A DNA stretch of 64,000 nt from Euphorbia lathyris. Lineage: Eukaryota; Streptophyta; Magnoliopsida; Malpighiales; Euphorbiaceae. The position numbers and the translations under genes are program-made. Location: the NCBI RefSeq assembly GCF_963576675.1, contig NC_088916.1:3611001-3675000 (forward strand), read 5' to 3'. The notes below the pieces were generated by a model that saw only the letters and a list, made by a program, of their open reading frames with translations, had not been told where the DNA came from and did no database searches. Of this stretch, positions 33,893-46,182 are shown piece after piece; position 1 is the stretch's first letter; every line of letters starts with the position of its first letter.

Positions 33893-36800
33893 CCTGTTAA
33901 ACCTGCGAATTTGCAGCCCTACTTCACCTTCTCTCTTGATCTACTGCTTACACTGCACAAATTGTTATCAGAGGATTAATTATTGATATAGTCATTGTTA
34001 TAATTACTTCTTAGATGTTGGAGATTCTTATTTGTTTCTATTTATATTTGTTATGTACATTGATGTGCTTCCGACAGCCATTTAAGCTATTGGGCGTCCA
34101 TAACTGATGCTTGGATTTAATGTATTCAGAACCACAAAAGTTCTCGAAGGATGGGTATGAAGAACACATGCAAGTGAACCATCTTGCTCCAGCATTGCTT
34201 TCAACATTGCTTTTGCCATCTCTACTTAGAGGCTCTCCCAGCCGAATTATCAATGTGAACTCAGTTGTAAGTTTGATGGTCAATAAAAATTTATTTTGCC
34301 TATTTCTAATGCTTGTCCTTCAACATATATTTTATGAGCATCTTTAAGAATGATTAAATTTTGCAACTAACGGTTGCCAAATGGTACATACCTGTCTGTG
34401 GTGTATATAATTGTGCCATTTAACATTTACTGTTCCTTTGTTCAATTATTCATGTTGTTAGTCATGAAATATTGATGGAATGAAAGAATGTATTCACTAG
34501 ATTTGGAAGCTTGGTGGACTCTTCAAACAGGTGGAATTTAAGGGCTGGTTCAGGTCATTTTGGAGATTTTCTTTAGGGAATTTTTGGAGTGTATTGGACA
34601 AGTTCATTTGGGTGATTATCATTATTGTTATAGGGATGAATTGTTCGTGCATGTCGTTCCTTTATAATTTTTACAATTGTTCTGTTTTTTTACATAATTT
34701 TAAGTTAATGTGATTTTTTGTTTTGTTTTACATTGTTCGGTTTATATGGGGTTTGATTTAGTTTATTGATTCTCTGTGTATCTGATGTAGTCTTTTACTT
34801 CATAATGTTGTCCCTGTTGAGACTTTGTGAATTTGCTTAGATTTTGAACTGAAAATGCGTTTCCCTCATCAGATACTGTAACTGGTTCATAATAAATATT
34901 TCATCATATGGAACCTTGATTTCTTATACTGTTATTATCACATTCTTGCACTTGCATATCTAGGAGTGGCTTTAAAAGTTTTCTCTTGTGCAGATGCATT
35001 ATGTTGGCTTTGTTGACACAGAAGACATGAATGTTGTATCCGGGAAGCGTAAGTATTCAAGCTTAGTGGGATATGCTAGCAGCAAGTTAGCACAGGTCTG
35101 GTTAGCACTTGATATTTTATATCCCTTGACATTTTTCTCTAGTTGATTGAACTTCTTTTAACTTATTTTCTCGAAATAAGTGTTACTTTTGCATTGTATC
35201 CCTTCCCCCACACTTGTGTATGCATATGTCTGCATATTTACAGAGAGCAAGAGAGAACACTGAAAGAGGCTTTTCCATTAATATACAGTAAATGAAAATG
35301 TTGAGTTTAAATGTGCTACTCCCTCCAGTTTTTTAATATATGTCGTTTAAGGTTTTTCACCGAGACCAATAAAATATTAATTCGACTATTAAAATGACTA
35401 ACATACCCTTAATATTTCTCTCATAAAACTCTACTTTCTTTGCAAGTTTTTTATTTCTTTTTAATTATTATGGCTTAATTAGAATTGGTTGCATTAACAT
35501 TAAACCTCTTTTACCATAAACAAGGGCAAATTTGGAGATTTTTTTTTCAAAAGTGCATTGGCAATACAAAACGTCATATCAAAAAGAACAAAATGATAAT
35601 CCTAAATAATAGCTCTAATGTTTATCTACCAATTAAATTTGATATAAACCAGCTTTCTCAGCACAGACGAACCCCATATTTTCTTTGACTCCCTATTAGC
35701 TTTCAGATGATGAATTAGAATTACAATCATGCACAATCACATAATGATCCTATCTGTGAAAAGAATTTCAAAATTCCTATTCTGATCATAAATAAACTAA
35801 TCTTATGATTACTTTGAAAAAGTTAACTTAGAAACATTTAATTTTCAATGACTGACATAAAGTTAGTCAAACATATATTATAAAAACGCAGGTCTTAATA
35901 AAAAACACAAGAGTTCTATTCCTGAACCTTGCAGTCTATGCTGGAAGTTAAAATCAACTCTGATAATAAGTATTTGTGACCATCAATGCAGGTGATGTTT
36001 AGCAGTGTTCTCCATAGACGCCTTCCCGCTGAATCTAGCATTAGTGTAGTTTGTGTCTCCCCTGGAGTTGTCCATACGAATGTGGTAAGTCTCACACATG
36101 ATTTCAATTTCTCTTTTTTATCTTGAAAGAAGGCACACTGTTATATACAATACATCACTTTTTTTTGTTGCTGTTATGGTCACACACATTGTCTTAGCTT
36201 TATCTTAACTCTATCTATCTGATTGCAGGCAAGGGACCTTCCAAGAATTGTTCAAGCAGCTTATCACCTGATACCTTATTTTATCTTTAGTCCTCAAGAG
36301 GGTCAGTTTCCTAACTGTTGTTGGATGTTTCTTCTAAATTAACACAATAATGATACCCTATGTTGCACGGATACTCCTCTTTAGTAGCGCCTCTGTGTTT
36401 CGTTTCTGTGTCCATGTCTGTGTCCATTTTATGAAAGTTATGTTTTTTATAATAACGTTTCCCGTGTCTATTTCCGTGTCCGTGCAACATAGACACCTTT
36501 TATCAAACATAGTCATATATTAGAATCTTGTGATCTCTGTATTTCTATTTATTCAATTAAAGTTGCTTGTTATGGGTGTTAGCGCTTGAGTGCATTTGCA
36601 TGATGAAATGAGAAACTGAATTTCCAAGACGGAGAAATAGAATAGTTCATTGCATAGTTTCAAAAGGCTATCCCCTTGGTTACTTGAGGCGAGAGACGAC
36701 AGAGGCGTTCCTCTTCATTTCCGATTCATCCCATTGTCATTTTTTAGATCCGTTCCTTGCTCAGGCTTTCCACATTGACCCTGCCTCTCAGGATTGAGTC

Positions 36801-37662
36801 GTTACAGCTAACGTACAACTCCGTCACTTCCCCTCCATTTTGACATGGGATTCAATTATTTATACCCATTTTCATCCTTTATGTCCGTTCCTTGCTCAGG
36901 CCTCCACATTGGCCATGCCTCTCTTGATTGAGTCGTTACAGCTAATACAACTCTGTCACTCCCCCTCCATCTTCGAGTTGGGATTCAATTATTCATACCC
37001 CATTGTCATCCTTTATGTCCGTTCCTTGGTCAGGCCTTCCACATTGGTACTGCTCCTCATGACTTAGTCGCTACAGGCTCACTAGCTTCTATCTGATTTG
37101 TCCCCAAACCAAACACATGCATTGGAGAGTCAGATTTGATATCAATAGTAGTAGCCTTACCCAATACCATGTAGATAATGTTTGCTTTGGCCCAAGTCCT
37201 ATTATTTGGGTCTCATAGCTTAGCTCAGTCACACTCTCCATTTCCGATGTAGGATTCAGTTTATTTTTCAGTCTCCATTCTATAGATTTGCTCTTTGCTC
37301 AAGACTTTTACCCCGACAAGACCCCAATGTTTTCATGGTCTTTAAAACAGTACATGGATAGATAACCTTATGTTTGTTTGCCTGCTATTGATTCAGGTTC
37401 AAGGAGCTCACTATTTTCAGCCACAGATCCACAGATACCAGAATACTGTGAAATGTTAAAAACAGATGACTGGCCTGTATGTGCTTTCATCTCTCAAGAA
37501 TGTCGACCTACCAATCCTTCCGAAGAAGCACATAACACCGCCACTTCACAAAAACTATGGGAAAAGACACTCGAGATGGTCGGACTTCCTTCCGACGCAG
37601 TGGAAAGACTAATCGAAGGGGAAGAAATTACGTGCCGGTACGGGAAAAGTCACCAGGGTTAG
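31630..37662 (+). CDS. FEY: Short-chain dehydrogenase/reductase, FOREVER YOUNG type
   Basis: Eight exons with GT-AG introns join in frame: 31630-31859, 32266-32386, 32533-32650, 34130-34266, 34994-35095, 35992-36084, 36229-36301 and 37397-37662. The product is 379 residues, close to the Arabidopsis FEY protein. It has an aromatic, possibly membrane-associated N-terminal segment (residues about 24-45), the cofactor motif T-G-S-T-S-G-I-G (65-72), N-N-A-G (148-151), the catalytic Y-A-S-S-K (229-233) with Ser near 201, and S-P-G-V-V-H-T-N (259-266). This is a classical SDR fold using NAD(P)H; the substrate is unknown. In Arabidopsis the gene is needed for normal leaf initiation at the shoot apex. 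The ATG at 31630 is chosen because homology starts shortly after it. Introns 3, 5 and 7 are long and hold repeats. Confidence 0.93.
33859..33892. repeat. Poly(T) tract in FEY intron 3
   Basis: A run of about 34 T. Its length is probably polymorphic and prone to sequencing error. No element boundary is visible next to it. Confidence 0.9.
36358..36492. mobile_element. Small MITE in FEY intron 7
   Basis: A 135-bp foldback with ends CTATGTTGCACGGA and TCCGTGCAACATAG. The interior has repeated GTGTCC words. No clear target duplication. Confidence 0.65.
36735..37065. repeat. Tandem repeat in FEY intron 7
   Basis: About 2.5 copies of a 135-bp unit. The block CCGTTCCTTG(C/G)TCAGGC recurs at about 36750, 36885 and 37019, followed by CCACATTG and GATTGAGTCGTTACAGCTAA. 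Confidence 0.8.
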
Positions 37663-38041
37663 TCTTTTGCTTATTTGGTAGCTTACACTAAAAAGTTCAT
37701 ACTGTACTATGATATCTGAGGCATTGATTTATTAACATCAATTGCAAAGTAGTTATATTTTTGTAATGCAAAGTTTAGTTACATTATTATAGTTCATCAA
37801 AGACTAAGGTCCTGTTCTTTTTGACTGAACTGAATACTACTGAACTGAAATTACTGGTACTGAAATTAAGTGAAAAAGACCAGTGTTTAACTTTTCATTT
37901 TTTACATTAAGTAGTACTTTCTTTATACATGGATGTTATCAGAATCAGAAACTATATGATTATATGAATTGAATTTTTTGCTTTTGATTTGTGATAGAGG
38001 ATGATGGAAAGAGTTGAAATTGCAGGATGTTGTTTTATGTA
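37663..38041 (+). other. FEY 3' flank
   Basis: AT-rich sequence after the FEY stop, probably including its 3' UTR. The stretch from about 37955 (GATTATATGAAT...) is duplicated at 38551 onward together with the foldback element that follows. Confidence 0.5.
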
Positions 38042-38050
38042 ATTAAAATA

Positions 38051-38514
38051 GGATTAAAGCCTTATTTGGCCCCGTGGCATCCATAATGTTGGCATTTGAC
38101 AGCTCTGGTATGATTTGGTAACATTTTGCCACTATAGTATCCTAATTTGTGGCATTTGACCCTGGGCCCATGTGATATCCTAATTTGTGGCATTTGGAAC
38201 TGTCGTGCTATGATTTGGTAACATTTGACCATTGTGGTATCTTAATTTATGGCATTTGACCTTTGTGGTATAATTTGGTGACATTTGACCCTTGTGGTAT
38301 CTTAATTTGTGGTATTTGGCCCTTAGATAGATGGAGAGATAGCGGATCCTACATGGACAACATGGGCTAAATGTCATAAATTAGGATACCACATGAGCCA
38401 AATGTTATCAAATCATAAGTCAAATGCCAGAAATGGTTAAATGTTACCAAATCACGCCACAGGTGCCAAAAGCCAACATTATGGCTACCAATGGGCGAAA
38501 TAAAGTTTTAATCC
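38051..38514. mobile_element. Mutator-like foldback element, copy 1
   Basis: The ends are inverted (GGATTAAAGCCTTATTTGGC and GCGAAATAAAGTTTTAATCC) and flanked by a 9-bp direct repeat ATTAAAATA (38042-38050 and 38515-38523), the target size of Mutator-type transposition. Inside, a unit of about 60 bp (GGTATGATTTGGTAACATTTG...) repeats and then returns inverted. No coding capacity. Confidence 0.7.
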
Positions 38515-38649
38515 ATTAAAATACCATAAACTGCTGCTTATGAGAGACTGTGTGATTATATGAATCGAACATTTTTGTTTTTTGACTTGTTATAGAGGTG
38601 ATGATGGAAAGAGTTGAAATTCAGGATGTTGTTTTATGTCATTAAAATA

Positions 38650-39312
38650 GGATTAAAGCCTTATTTGGCCCCGTGGCATCCATAATGTTGGCATTTGGCA
38701 CATGTGGTATGATTTGGTAATATTTGGCCATTACAGTATCCTAATTTGTTGTATTTGACACTTGTGGTATGATTTGGTAACATTTGGCCTATATGGTATC
38801 CTAATTTATGACATTTGGCCCTTGTGGCAAGATTTGGTAACATTTGACCATTGTAGTATCTTAATTTATGGCATTTGACACTTGTGGTATGATTTGGTAA
38901 CATTTGGCCCTTGTGGTATCCTAATTTGTGGTATATGGCCCTTAGATAAATGCAGAGATAACGGATCCGACAGGGACAACATGGGCCAAATGTCATAAAT
39001 TAGAATACCGCATGGGCCAAATGCTACCAAATCATACCAGAATGGTCAAATATCATAAATTAGAATATCATAATGGTCAAATGTTACCGAATCATACCAC
39101 AAGTGTCAAATGCCAACATTATGGATGCCAGGAGGCCAAATAAAGTTTTAATGTCACAAATTCGGATACTGGATGGGCCAAATGTTAACAAATCATGCCA
39201 CAAGGGTCAAATGCCATAAATTAGAAACCACAATGGTCAAATATTACCAAATCATAGCATGGTGCCAAATGCCACATTTTTGATACTGTAGGACCAAATA
39301 AAGTTTTAATCC
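38650..39312. mobile_element. Mutator-like foldback element, copy 2
   Basis: It has the same ends and the same 9-bp flanks (38641-38649 and 39313-39321) as copy 1, but is 663 bp because it holds more internal repeat units. The flanks outside the 9 bp also match, so copy 2 arose by tandem duplication of the locus, not by a new insertion. Confidence 0.7.
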
Positions 39313-39321
39313 ATTAAAATA

Positions 39322-39879
39322 CCATAAACGGCTGCTTATAAGAAATATTTTTCTTCATGTGTATATATACAAACTGCTGCTTGTAGGTTTAGTGTATCGG
39401 ATGTCCTTTGAACTTGTTTGGAAAAACCATTGGTTCTTTGAAGTTGAAAAGTGTTTTGTTAGCTTTCTGAACCTGCTTAGAATTTCTCATTAGCTTTCTA
39501 AGTTCACGTAGTAGAGTGAAAAGAGATTTGGACAAATTAAAACGTGCATCACTAAAAGAAACTCTAGAAGGGTAAATAGATCATTTTAACCATTTTAAAA
39601 GGGTTAATATTGTCAATTTAACTAAGTTTAGATGGGTAATTTGTCATTATAAACAAGTTCATGGACTAATAAGACACGTTTCAGGAACCATGCCTGGTTC
39701 ATTGTCTTATAGCAGTACTATTGGTCATTTGATCTATTCAAAATGTTAGGTTTTTGTCTCCTTAACATTTGCTACATGACTTATCAAAATTGATAAAATC
39801 TCAAACAATGTATATGGTAATTTAATAAGTATGTTGAAACTTTCATATACCTAACAAAAACCCGATTTATAAGACTAAC
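39322..39879. other. Intergenic sequence with MITE-like repeat
   Basis: No gene is seen. 39370-39680 resembles, inverted and diverged, the sequence at 59880-60150 (CCATTGGTTCTTTGAAGTT, TTAGCTTTCTAAGT). It is probably a shared short transposon family. Confidence 0.4.
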
Positions 39880-40274
39880 ATTTTGGATAGGTGAGAAGAT
39901 GTTACCAAATAATTGGTTAGGGATGAAAATCAACATTTTGGATAAGTTAGGGGTTAATAATGCTTTAACCATTAGTTTAGTTGTTTATATCTATTGTTTG
40001 TTGGTGTTGTAAGATGTTTACTGTCTTCTATTAGTCGGTAGAAGTTGGATGATTTTCATTCTGAAATAACTATTAGTAGGTTTTTCTCAATTCTACGAAG
40101 CATTTTTATTCTACTATTTATAGCGAAAACGTTAAAAAGAAGAAAAAAAAAAACCAACATTTCAGTTATCAGCAAATATTAGTAATTAACTAGCTAACAA
40201 TAACAATAAACATTTCAAACCGCCACCAGCAACAACGGTTATCAGTTAACAGTTGAATCAAACAAGCTTTGTTC

Positions 40275-43200
40275 TTATACCAGATCATCATAGTAAATGA
40301 TTTGAGCTTTTGCAGATGCTCGGCGAAATCTGATAAGTTCTTTGAGTATTTGAAATCCTTTGTCAGTATCTTTGATAGGCAAAATTTCAAAAATCTCAAG
40401 ATTAGATGAATTTGCTAGCAGATACTTCATCAACTCTAATTCAGCCTCTACTCCACTTATCTCCTCCATCTTCACTGTTTTCAGTTTATTGAGTGAACAT
40501 TCTGAGAAATCTTGCCATCTCAAAAGCTCTACTACACCTTCCATGTCTGCATTTTTATCTGTCTGTGCCTTCATAGGATAAAATTAAATTTATAAATAAA
40601 CACACAAATTCATCTAATTTTAGATTTAATCAAATTACTAATGTAGGCAAAGTTTTGACAAAATCTTTGTAAGGAATGGTAAAACTGTAAATATATCCTG
40701 AACGTAAGGAATGGTAAAAGTTTGTCATTAATGTTTTCAAATCGGAGTAATTTTGAGCTCAAAATCAATAAAATGAGACTTTTACTTGGTCCCAAAACCA
40801 GAGGCAGAAGAACGTACATGGTGCCAGTGCACATTCGGTCGTGAAGAACCATCTGTTATAGGGGTGATTCTTCTCATGTTCACCTTACCATCTTCATTTG
40901 CGAGGTGTTGATTGGACCCTAATAGATAAAGATCTGTGCATTTTTTTTTACCCCAACTTAGGCCAAAGTGTCGTTTTTGCATGGGCAGGAGCATTTTTGT
41001 TTTTGGCCTAGCATGGCTAGGAGCATTTTTGTTTTTGCCTAGCTCATATAGGTCGGGATTATTTTAACACTCAAAACAATCAAAGGCTCGTCACTGCCTA
41101 GGTCTAAAATTGCTACACATAAGAAAACTTTAGAATAAAATCTACCACATTTTTTTTTACGTTAAAGATATATATGTACTTTGTAATAAAAAAAGAGATA
41201 TATTTATTTTTAAAAAAACATTAAGTGCAGATATACCTCTAACGTAAGAAATAGTAAATTTTTTGTTTTTGATCTTTTCAACTGGAAGAAATTTCGGATC
41301 CAGATAACGTGCATTGAGTAATTTTGAGCTCAGCTAAGAAAATTAATAAATCTAAGACTCTTATTGCAAGATGCTTATTGCACCCTCAATGCATGAAAGA
41401 TTGTGTATTTTTTTTAACAATATTACTCTAGTCTAAGGTAAAACAATGTCGTTTTGGTCTAGGTAAGAACCTGAAAACAAATTTCTGTTGAGTTTATTGT
41501 TACACTCAATTCCACTATTATATCCGGGTTCGAAATTGTTCTACATTAGAAAATTATAAAAATTAAAGGTAAATTTAGACTTACTATGATGGTAAGTCTT
41601 TCCAAGTTGGGTGAACTGCTAATCAAACAAAGAGCACAAGAAACCTCTTCTTTCTTCTCAAAACATAAATCTGATATTTCAACTTTTCTCAGTTCTTCCA
41701 AACTTCTTGGAAGCCTATTCTGCACTCCTCCCTTTGCCAAAAACTTCATTCCACAACACAAACAAAACATCAATTATCATCTAAAAATCAAATACCCAAT
41801 TCAAATAAAAGATTTAATGCATATTTACACCCTTAAACTTGACAAGTTTTGTCTATCGGCACCCTGAACTTTTTAAATAACTTATCACACACCTATAGTT
41901 GGCTTTAAAAACCTATCACACACCTATAGTTGGCATTAAAAACTTATATCACAGCTAAAGTTGGCTCATTCGGATATATTTCACACAAAATCGTTGATCT
42001 GTCGTCTTTGACAGACCACCTCGTCTGTCAAAGATGAGAAATTAATGATTTTGTGTGCAGAAGGTCCGAATGCGCCAACTTTAGGTGTGTGATAGGTTTT
42101 TAATGTCAACTATAGGTGTGTGATAGGTTTTTAAAGCCAACTATAGGTGTGTGATAGGTTATTTAAAAAGTTCAGGATGCCAATAGGCAAAACTTGCCAA
42201 GTTTAAAGGTGTAAATATGCATTAAGCCCAAAATAAATAAAAAAGGCATTATACCCATTTGGCTCCTTAAACTAAGACTTTAAAATCAATTAGGACCTTA
42301 AACTATTAAAATCATCAACCAGGTCCCTGAACTAACCAAAACTCATCAATCGAGTCCCCATTCTAAACAAAAATCATCGATTGAGGCCTCATCGAAAATC
42401 ATTTGATTGAACAGTTTATGACTCTCTTCCCTAAACCCATTTTGAATCAACACAAAGATTATTACAGTTTATATCAAATAGTTACAGTTTCTGATTTTAG
42501 GATAGGATGAAGACTCAATTGATGGTTTTTGGTTTTGATGGATCTGATTGATGATTTTGATAGTTTAGGGTCCTAATTGACTTTGAAACTTTTATGTGGC
42601 GGACTCAAATAGGTGTAATGCCATAAAAAAAAAGTGGGACATTTTTCATTAAATTACCTTCAAAAAATGAAGATGAATAGACAATTCTTGAATTTGAGGA
42701 ATACTAGAAGCAATCTCAACTAAATTACAACTTTTCCTATCTATAAAATACTTTGAAATTTCAGCCATACCATTCAACCCAATTGAAACAATTTCAAGAT
42801 TAGGACAATTTTTCAAATTAATTGAATCAAAACTCCCATTAAAACACAATAACTTAAGATTGGGACAACTAATTCTCAAGCAAAAAAAATGCGGGCATCC
42901 TTCAAGGGTTAATTTCTCTAAAAACGGGCAATTCGAGACGAAAATCCCGAATCTCTCAGCGACGAAAACCACATTTCGAAACTCGAGACTCACGAGATTC
43001 TCGAACCCGCGGAAGGAGGCCGGGGGCTTGAAAATGCAATTAAAAAGATTCAAATGTTTGAGTTGTTGAAATGAGTAGAAATGGGATGATAATTTTTGGG
43101 GGTTTCCTCTCCAAATTCTAAGGCAAAAATGTTGAATTTTAATTGTGGATAAGAAATGTAACCAATGGTTTATATGAGATGAGAAATTATTTGAATTTGA

Positions 43201-43464
43201 AATTGAAAAACTGAAGTTGATTAGAGGACCATTATGGAGAAGTAAAGATTGGTAAATTTGAGGGATTAGGTTAGTTAATTCAGTTGGATTTGAGAAGTTA
43301 TAGTTGAATGGGTAATCAAAGATAAGTTGTGGAAGTGATAGCCATTTGTATCTCCATTTTGTTGATAAAATGCTTGTTCTAATTGCTTCTTTTTGTGGTA
43401 ATTTTATTAGAATTTGATCCGTTATGTTCTTCGGGAGCTCGCTTATTACGTCTGGTTCTGTCAT
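40275..43464 (-). CDS. F-box/FBD/LRR protein, left copy (At1g13570-like)
   Basis: Three exons: 43464-42658, 41743-41585 and 40568-40275, with GT-AG introns and frame kept throughout, give about 419 residues. An F-box is at the N-terminus (I-S-E-L-P-K-N-I-T-D-Q-I-L, W-R-Y-K-W). Leu-rich repeats follow (C-P-F-L-E-K-L-T-L, C-P-N-L-K-L-L), then an FBD-type C-terminus (L-E-I-F-E-I-L, L-I-R-F-R-R-A-S). Such proteins join SKP1 in SCF ubiquitin ligases and pick substrates through the repeats; no target is known here. About 97% identical to the right copy in exon 1. Intron 2 is about 1 kb against 130 bp in the right copy. The exon 2 start is set at an AAG acceptor because an upstream AG would break the frame. 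Confidence 0.85.
41814..42225. mobile_element. MITE-1, left copy (F-box intron 1)
   Basis: A 412-bp foldback; the ends TTAATGCATATTTACACC and GGTGTAAATATGCATTAA pair over more than 150 bp. The orthologous copy in the other arm shows it predates the duplication. Confidence 0.85.
42245..42622. mobile_element. MITE-2, copy a (F-box intron 1, left arm only)
   Basis: A foldback with ends GGCATTATACCCATTTGG and CAAATAGGTGTAATGCC. It is absent from the right arm, so it inserted after the duplication or was lost from the other copy. Confidence 0.8.
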
Positions 43465-43906
43465 CGTCTTCTTCCTGTCATACCGAGAAAAATTGTAATA
43501 TCAAAAATCAAGAAAACGGGTAACGTAAAAAAATACCCGACTTGTAAAAAAATACCCGACTTGTAAAGTCAGATATGTGGTTTAAAAGTTTGTAAACGTA
43601 AATATGTAGTTTGTGCAATTTGGAAAGTCGAGTATTTTGTCTAAAATTATTATCGTGACTAGAAAATTTTAGCGACAATATAGAAACCAATTTTAAATTC
43701 GGGTATTTTGATTTGCCCTATCAGAAATGTGGTTTAAAAGTTTATAAATAGAAGTTTGTAGTTTCTGCAGTCTGCAAACTTGGGTATTTCGTGAGAAACC
43801 GTTACCATGACTAGAAAATTTTAGCAACAAATTAGAGACCAATTTTCAGTTAGTAACTCATTTCTTGAAAGTGCTTAAAACCAATACTAGGTCCTTATAA
43901 AAAAAA
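43465..43906. other. Upstream region of left F-box gene with direct repeats
   Basis: Two direct repeats of about 130-150 bp (about 43570-43700 and 43730-43850) share GTGGTTTAAAAGTTT and GACTAGAAAATTTTAGC. The first 60 bp next to the ATG match the right copy. Confidence 0.5.
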
Positions 43907-44226
43907 TGCATAATACCCATTTGACTCTATAAACTAAGGCTTCAAAATCAATTAGTACCTTAAACTAACAAAAAATCACCAATTGAGGTCTCATCAAAAA
44001 TCATTTGGTTAAACAGTTTGAGACCATCTTCCACAAACTCATTTTGAAATCAACACATAAATTATTACCGTCTATATCAAACAATCATAGTTTCTGACTT
44101 TAGAATAAGATGATGACTCAATTGATGATTTTTGCTTAATTTAGAGGTCTGATTGATGATTTTGATAGTTCAAGGTCTTAATTCACGTTGAAGCTTTAGT
44201 TTAGGGACCCAAATAAGTGTAATGCC
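43907..44226. mobile_element. MITE-2, copy b (upstream of left F-box gene)
   Basis: Same family as 42245-42622, same orientation, with several internal deletions. Ends TGCATAATACCCATTTG and AAATAAGTGTAATGCC. Confidence 0.75.
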
Positions 44227-44249
44227 TAAAAAAGCCTACTCTGACGCCT

Positions 44250-44379
44250 GAGAAAAACCGTCGCCAATGTAGAAAAATTAGCAATTACAATAATTCGTGT
44301 CACTAACAAAATTAGATGTGGTCAAAACTCTCGCTACAGTTAAAATTTCTGTTGCTAAAAAGCTTTTTTTTTTGTAGTG
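44250..44379. mobile_element. Fragment ending in TTTTTTGTAGTG, left arm
   Basis: The end TTTTTTTTTTGTAGTG resembles the terminus of CACTA-like or related non-autonomous elements. A related segment at 61082-61245 in the right arm begins CACTGTAAAAAAA. Only fragments are seen. Confidence 0.4.
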
Positions 44380-45236
44380 TTTGGAGTAAAGAAAGAATCT
44401 GAGTTTACAAATTATTGCATATATAAGGTATGATTTTGTAAATTTTTTTTAACTACAAGACGGATTTCTCGAGCCTAGGGCGCAATCCTCTCATCTCAAC
44501 TAGGTTGGCACCAGATGCTTATCCGTAAAAACCAATTTATTAAAAGGAGAGAAAGAAGTACAACGAATAGAAAGGATAAAGAAACCGTGAACACAGTCTA
44601 ACTAACAGAACCTAAAATATTATGTCATATAGACTTTGTAAATTAACGAAATTACAAGTATTTTTTGATAGACATATTGATTCAGAAATCTTTTAACTGT
44701 AAATTGCACAAACCACATACCTGAATTCGGAAATCGAGCAACCCGGAGAAGAAGAAGAGAGAATGAAAAATTGTAATACCAGGAATAAAAAATTGCAATG
44801 GCAAGAGACAATTCTTGTAAGAATATAAGTAATATTAAGAATGAAGAACTGTAATGTGAAATAATAAAAGGTGAATCTGTATGTATCCAGTTTTGATTGT
44901 TTATTTATTATGAGATTTGAATGTTTTGACTAAATTTGGAAAATAATATCTGCCCATTTATTGAAATGTAATTAATTATACAATATGGAGATATTTTTCC
45001 TTTTTTGAACAAAATATAACAATTGTATTTATTTAAATTGGGATATAGTTGGATAATAAAATCCATAAATGGGAATAATAATCTATAAAGGGAATAACAA
45101 AATCCATAAAGGTATAAATATTAAATATTAAAGGGATAAAATACAAAAATATCCCTATCAAAAAATTATTCAATATCTCAGGGATCTGAGAATGTTGGAC
45201 TTCAATTTTCCAATTTTATTATTATTATTATTATTA
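44380..45236. other. Outer part of left arm
   Basis: No gene is seen. 44560-45080 matches 60340-60780 inverted, probably the original upstream region. 45081-45236 is AT-rich and ends in an ATT repeat. Confidence 0.5.
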
Positions 45237-45769
45237 GGGTTAAGGTCCTCTAACGTTTTAGATCAGGAGCAATTTTACCTCTAACGTTGGAAGCAAAATG
45301 CAATTTTATCCATAACATTGATAAATTGGGTCAATTTGAGAAATAATTCATCAAACTGTCTTCTCGGTCATGAATCTTGTCATCTATACTTCACGCACGC
45401 GTCATGTTATCAGTAACAAATCACAAACATATGTTGAGATATGAAAAAAAAAATACTATCTTTTGTACAAATTGGGCAAAAAATTCAAAAAATTCACCAA
45501 ATTTATAAATATTAACCTCCAATTCTATTACTAAATTATAAAAAACATGAAATTCTTTTTTTTGGATCGAATTGATATGCAATTGGTGCAGAATAAGGAA
45601 CAAAAATATTTGTGTTTTATAATAGGGGTAAAATTGACCCAAATTATCAAGTTAGGGGTAAAATTGCTCTTCGCTGCCAATATTAGAAGTAAAATTGCAC
45701 CATTTTAGACGTTATGGGTAAAAATGCTCCCGACCCAAAACGTTAGGGGCATTTTTGCACCTTAACCCT
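45237..45769. mobile_element. MITE-3 in ATT repeat
   Basis: A 533-bp foldback, ends GGGTTAAGGTCCTCTAACG and ACGTTAGGGGC...CCTTAACCC, inside an (ATT)n tract. Probable target duplication TTA, though the repeat makes it ambiguous. Confidence 0.8.
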
Positions 45770-45783
45770 TATTATTATTATTA

Positions 45784-46160
45784 GGTTAAAATTACAAAAA
45801 TAAATTATGTGATTTAACTGGCAAAGATAATCTTCGTGGTTTAAAAGTTTATAAATAAAGTTATGTGCTTTGTGGAATTTGCAATAAAATGATATGTGAG
45901 TCAATCTTTTGATCAAATAATACTCGTGATTTAGTTAATTTGCAAAATCAGGCCTTGTATTTTAGGTAATTTGCAATATCAGTCCTATTAATTGCTCTAA
46001 ATCGCACCCTTTTGGGATAAATAGTCACAACAATAATTTTTAAGGAATGACCGAGTTTATAAACGGTAGAAAACACATAACCTCTATTTGTAAACTTTTA
46101 AACCATGAATACTATCTTTGCAAATCGACCAAACCACAAAGTTTATTTTTTTAATTTTTC
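45784..46160. mobile_element. MITE-4 in ATT repeat
   Basis: A foldback of about 377 bp; the left GGTTAAAATTACAAAAATAA pairs with the right end TTTTTTAATTTTTC, and GTGGTTTAAAAGTTTATAAA pairs with TTGTAAACTTTTAAACCA. Flanked by ATT repeats. Confidence 0.7.
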
Positions 46161-46182
46161 TTTATTATTATTATTATTATTA

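Larger units (their letters stand above)
39880..45080. repeat. Left arm of large inverted duplication
   Basis: Read on the minus strand this arm matches 60340-63670 across gene, introns and both flanks. For example, ATTTTGGATAGGTGAGAAGA at 39880 is inverted at the extreme right end of the other arm, and TGGATTTTATTATCCAA-type sequence near 45060 matches 60350. The arm is longer because it holds two MITE-2 copies and extra sequence in intron 2 of its gene. The outer edge near 45080 is approximate. Confidence 0.85.

Noticed and set aside
35319..35420. Stowaway-like MITE in FEY intron 5
   Set aside because: CTCCCTCC resembles one end of such elements, but no matching inverted end or TA duplication was found.
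38051..39312. CRISPR-like regular repeats
   Set aside because: The units are imperfect, contiguous and return inverted; this is a foldback transposon in a plant genome.
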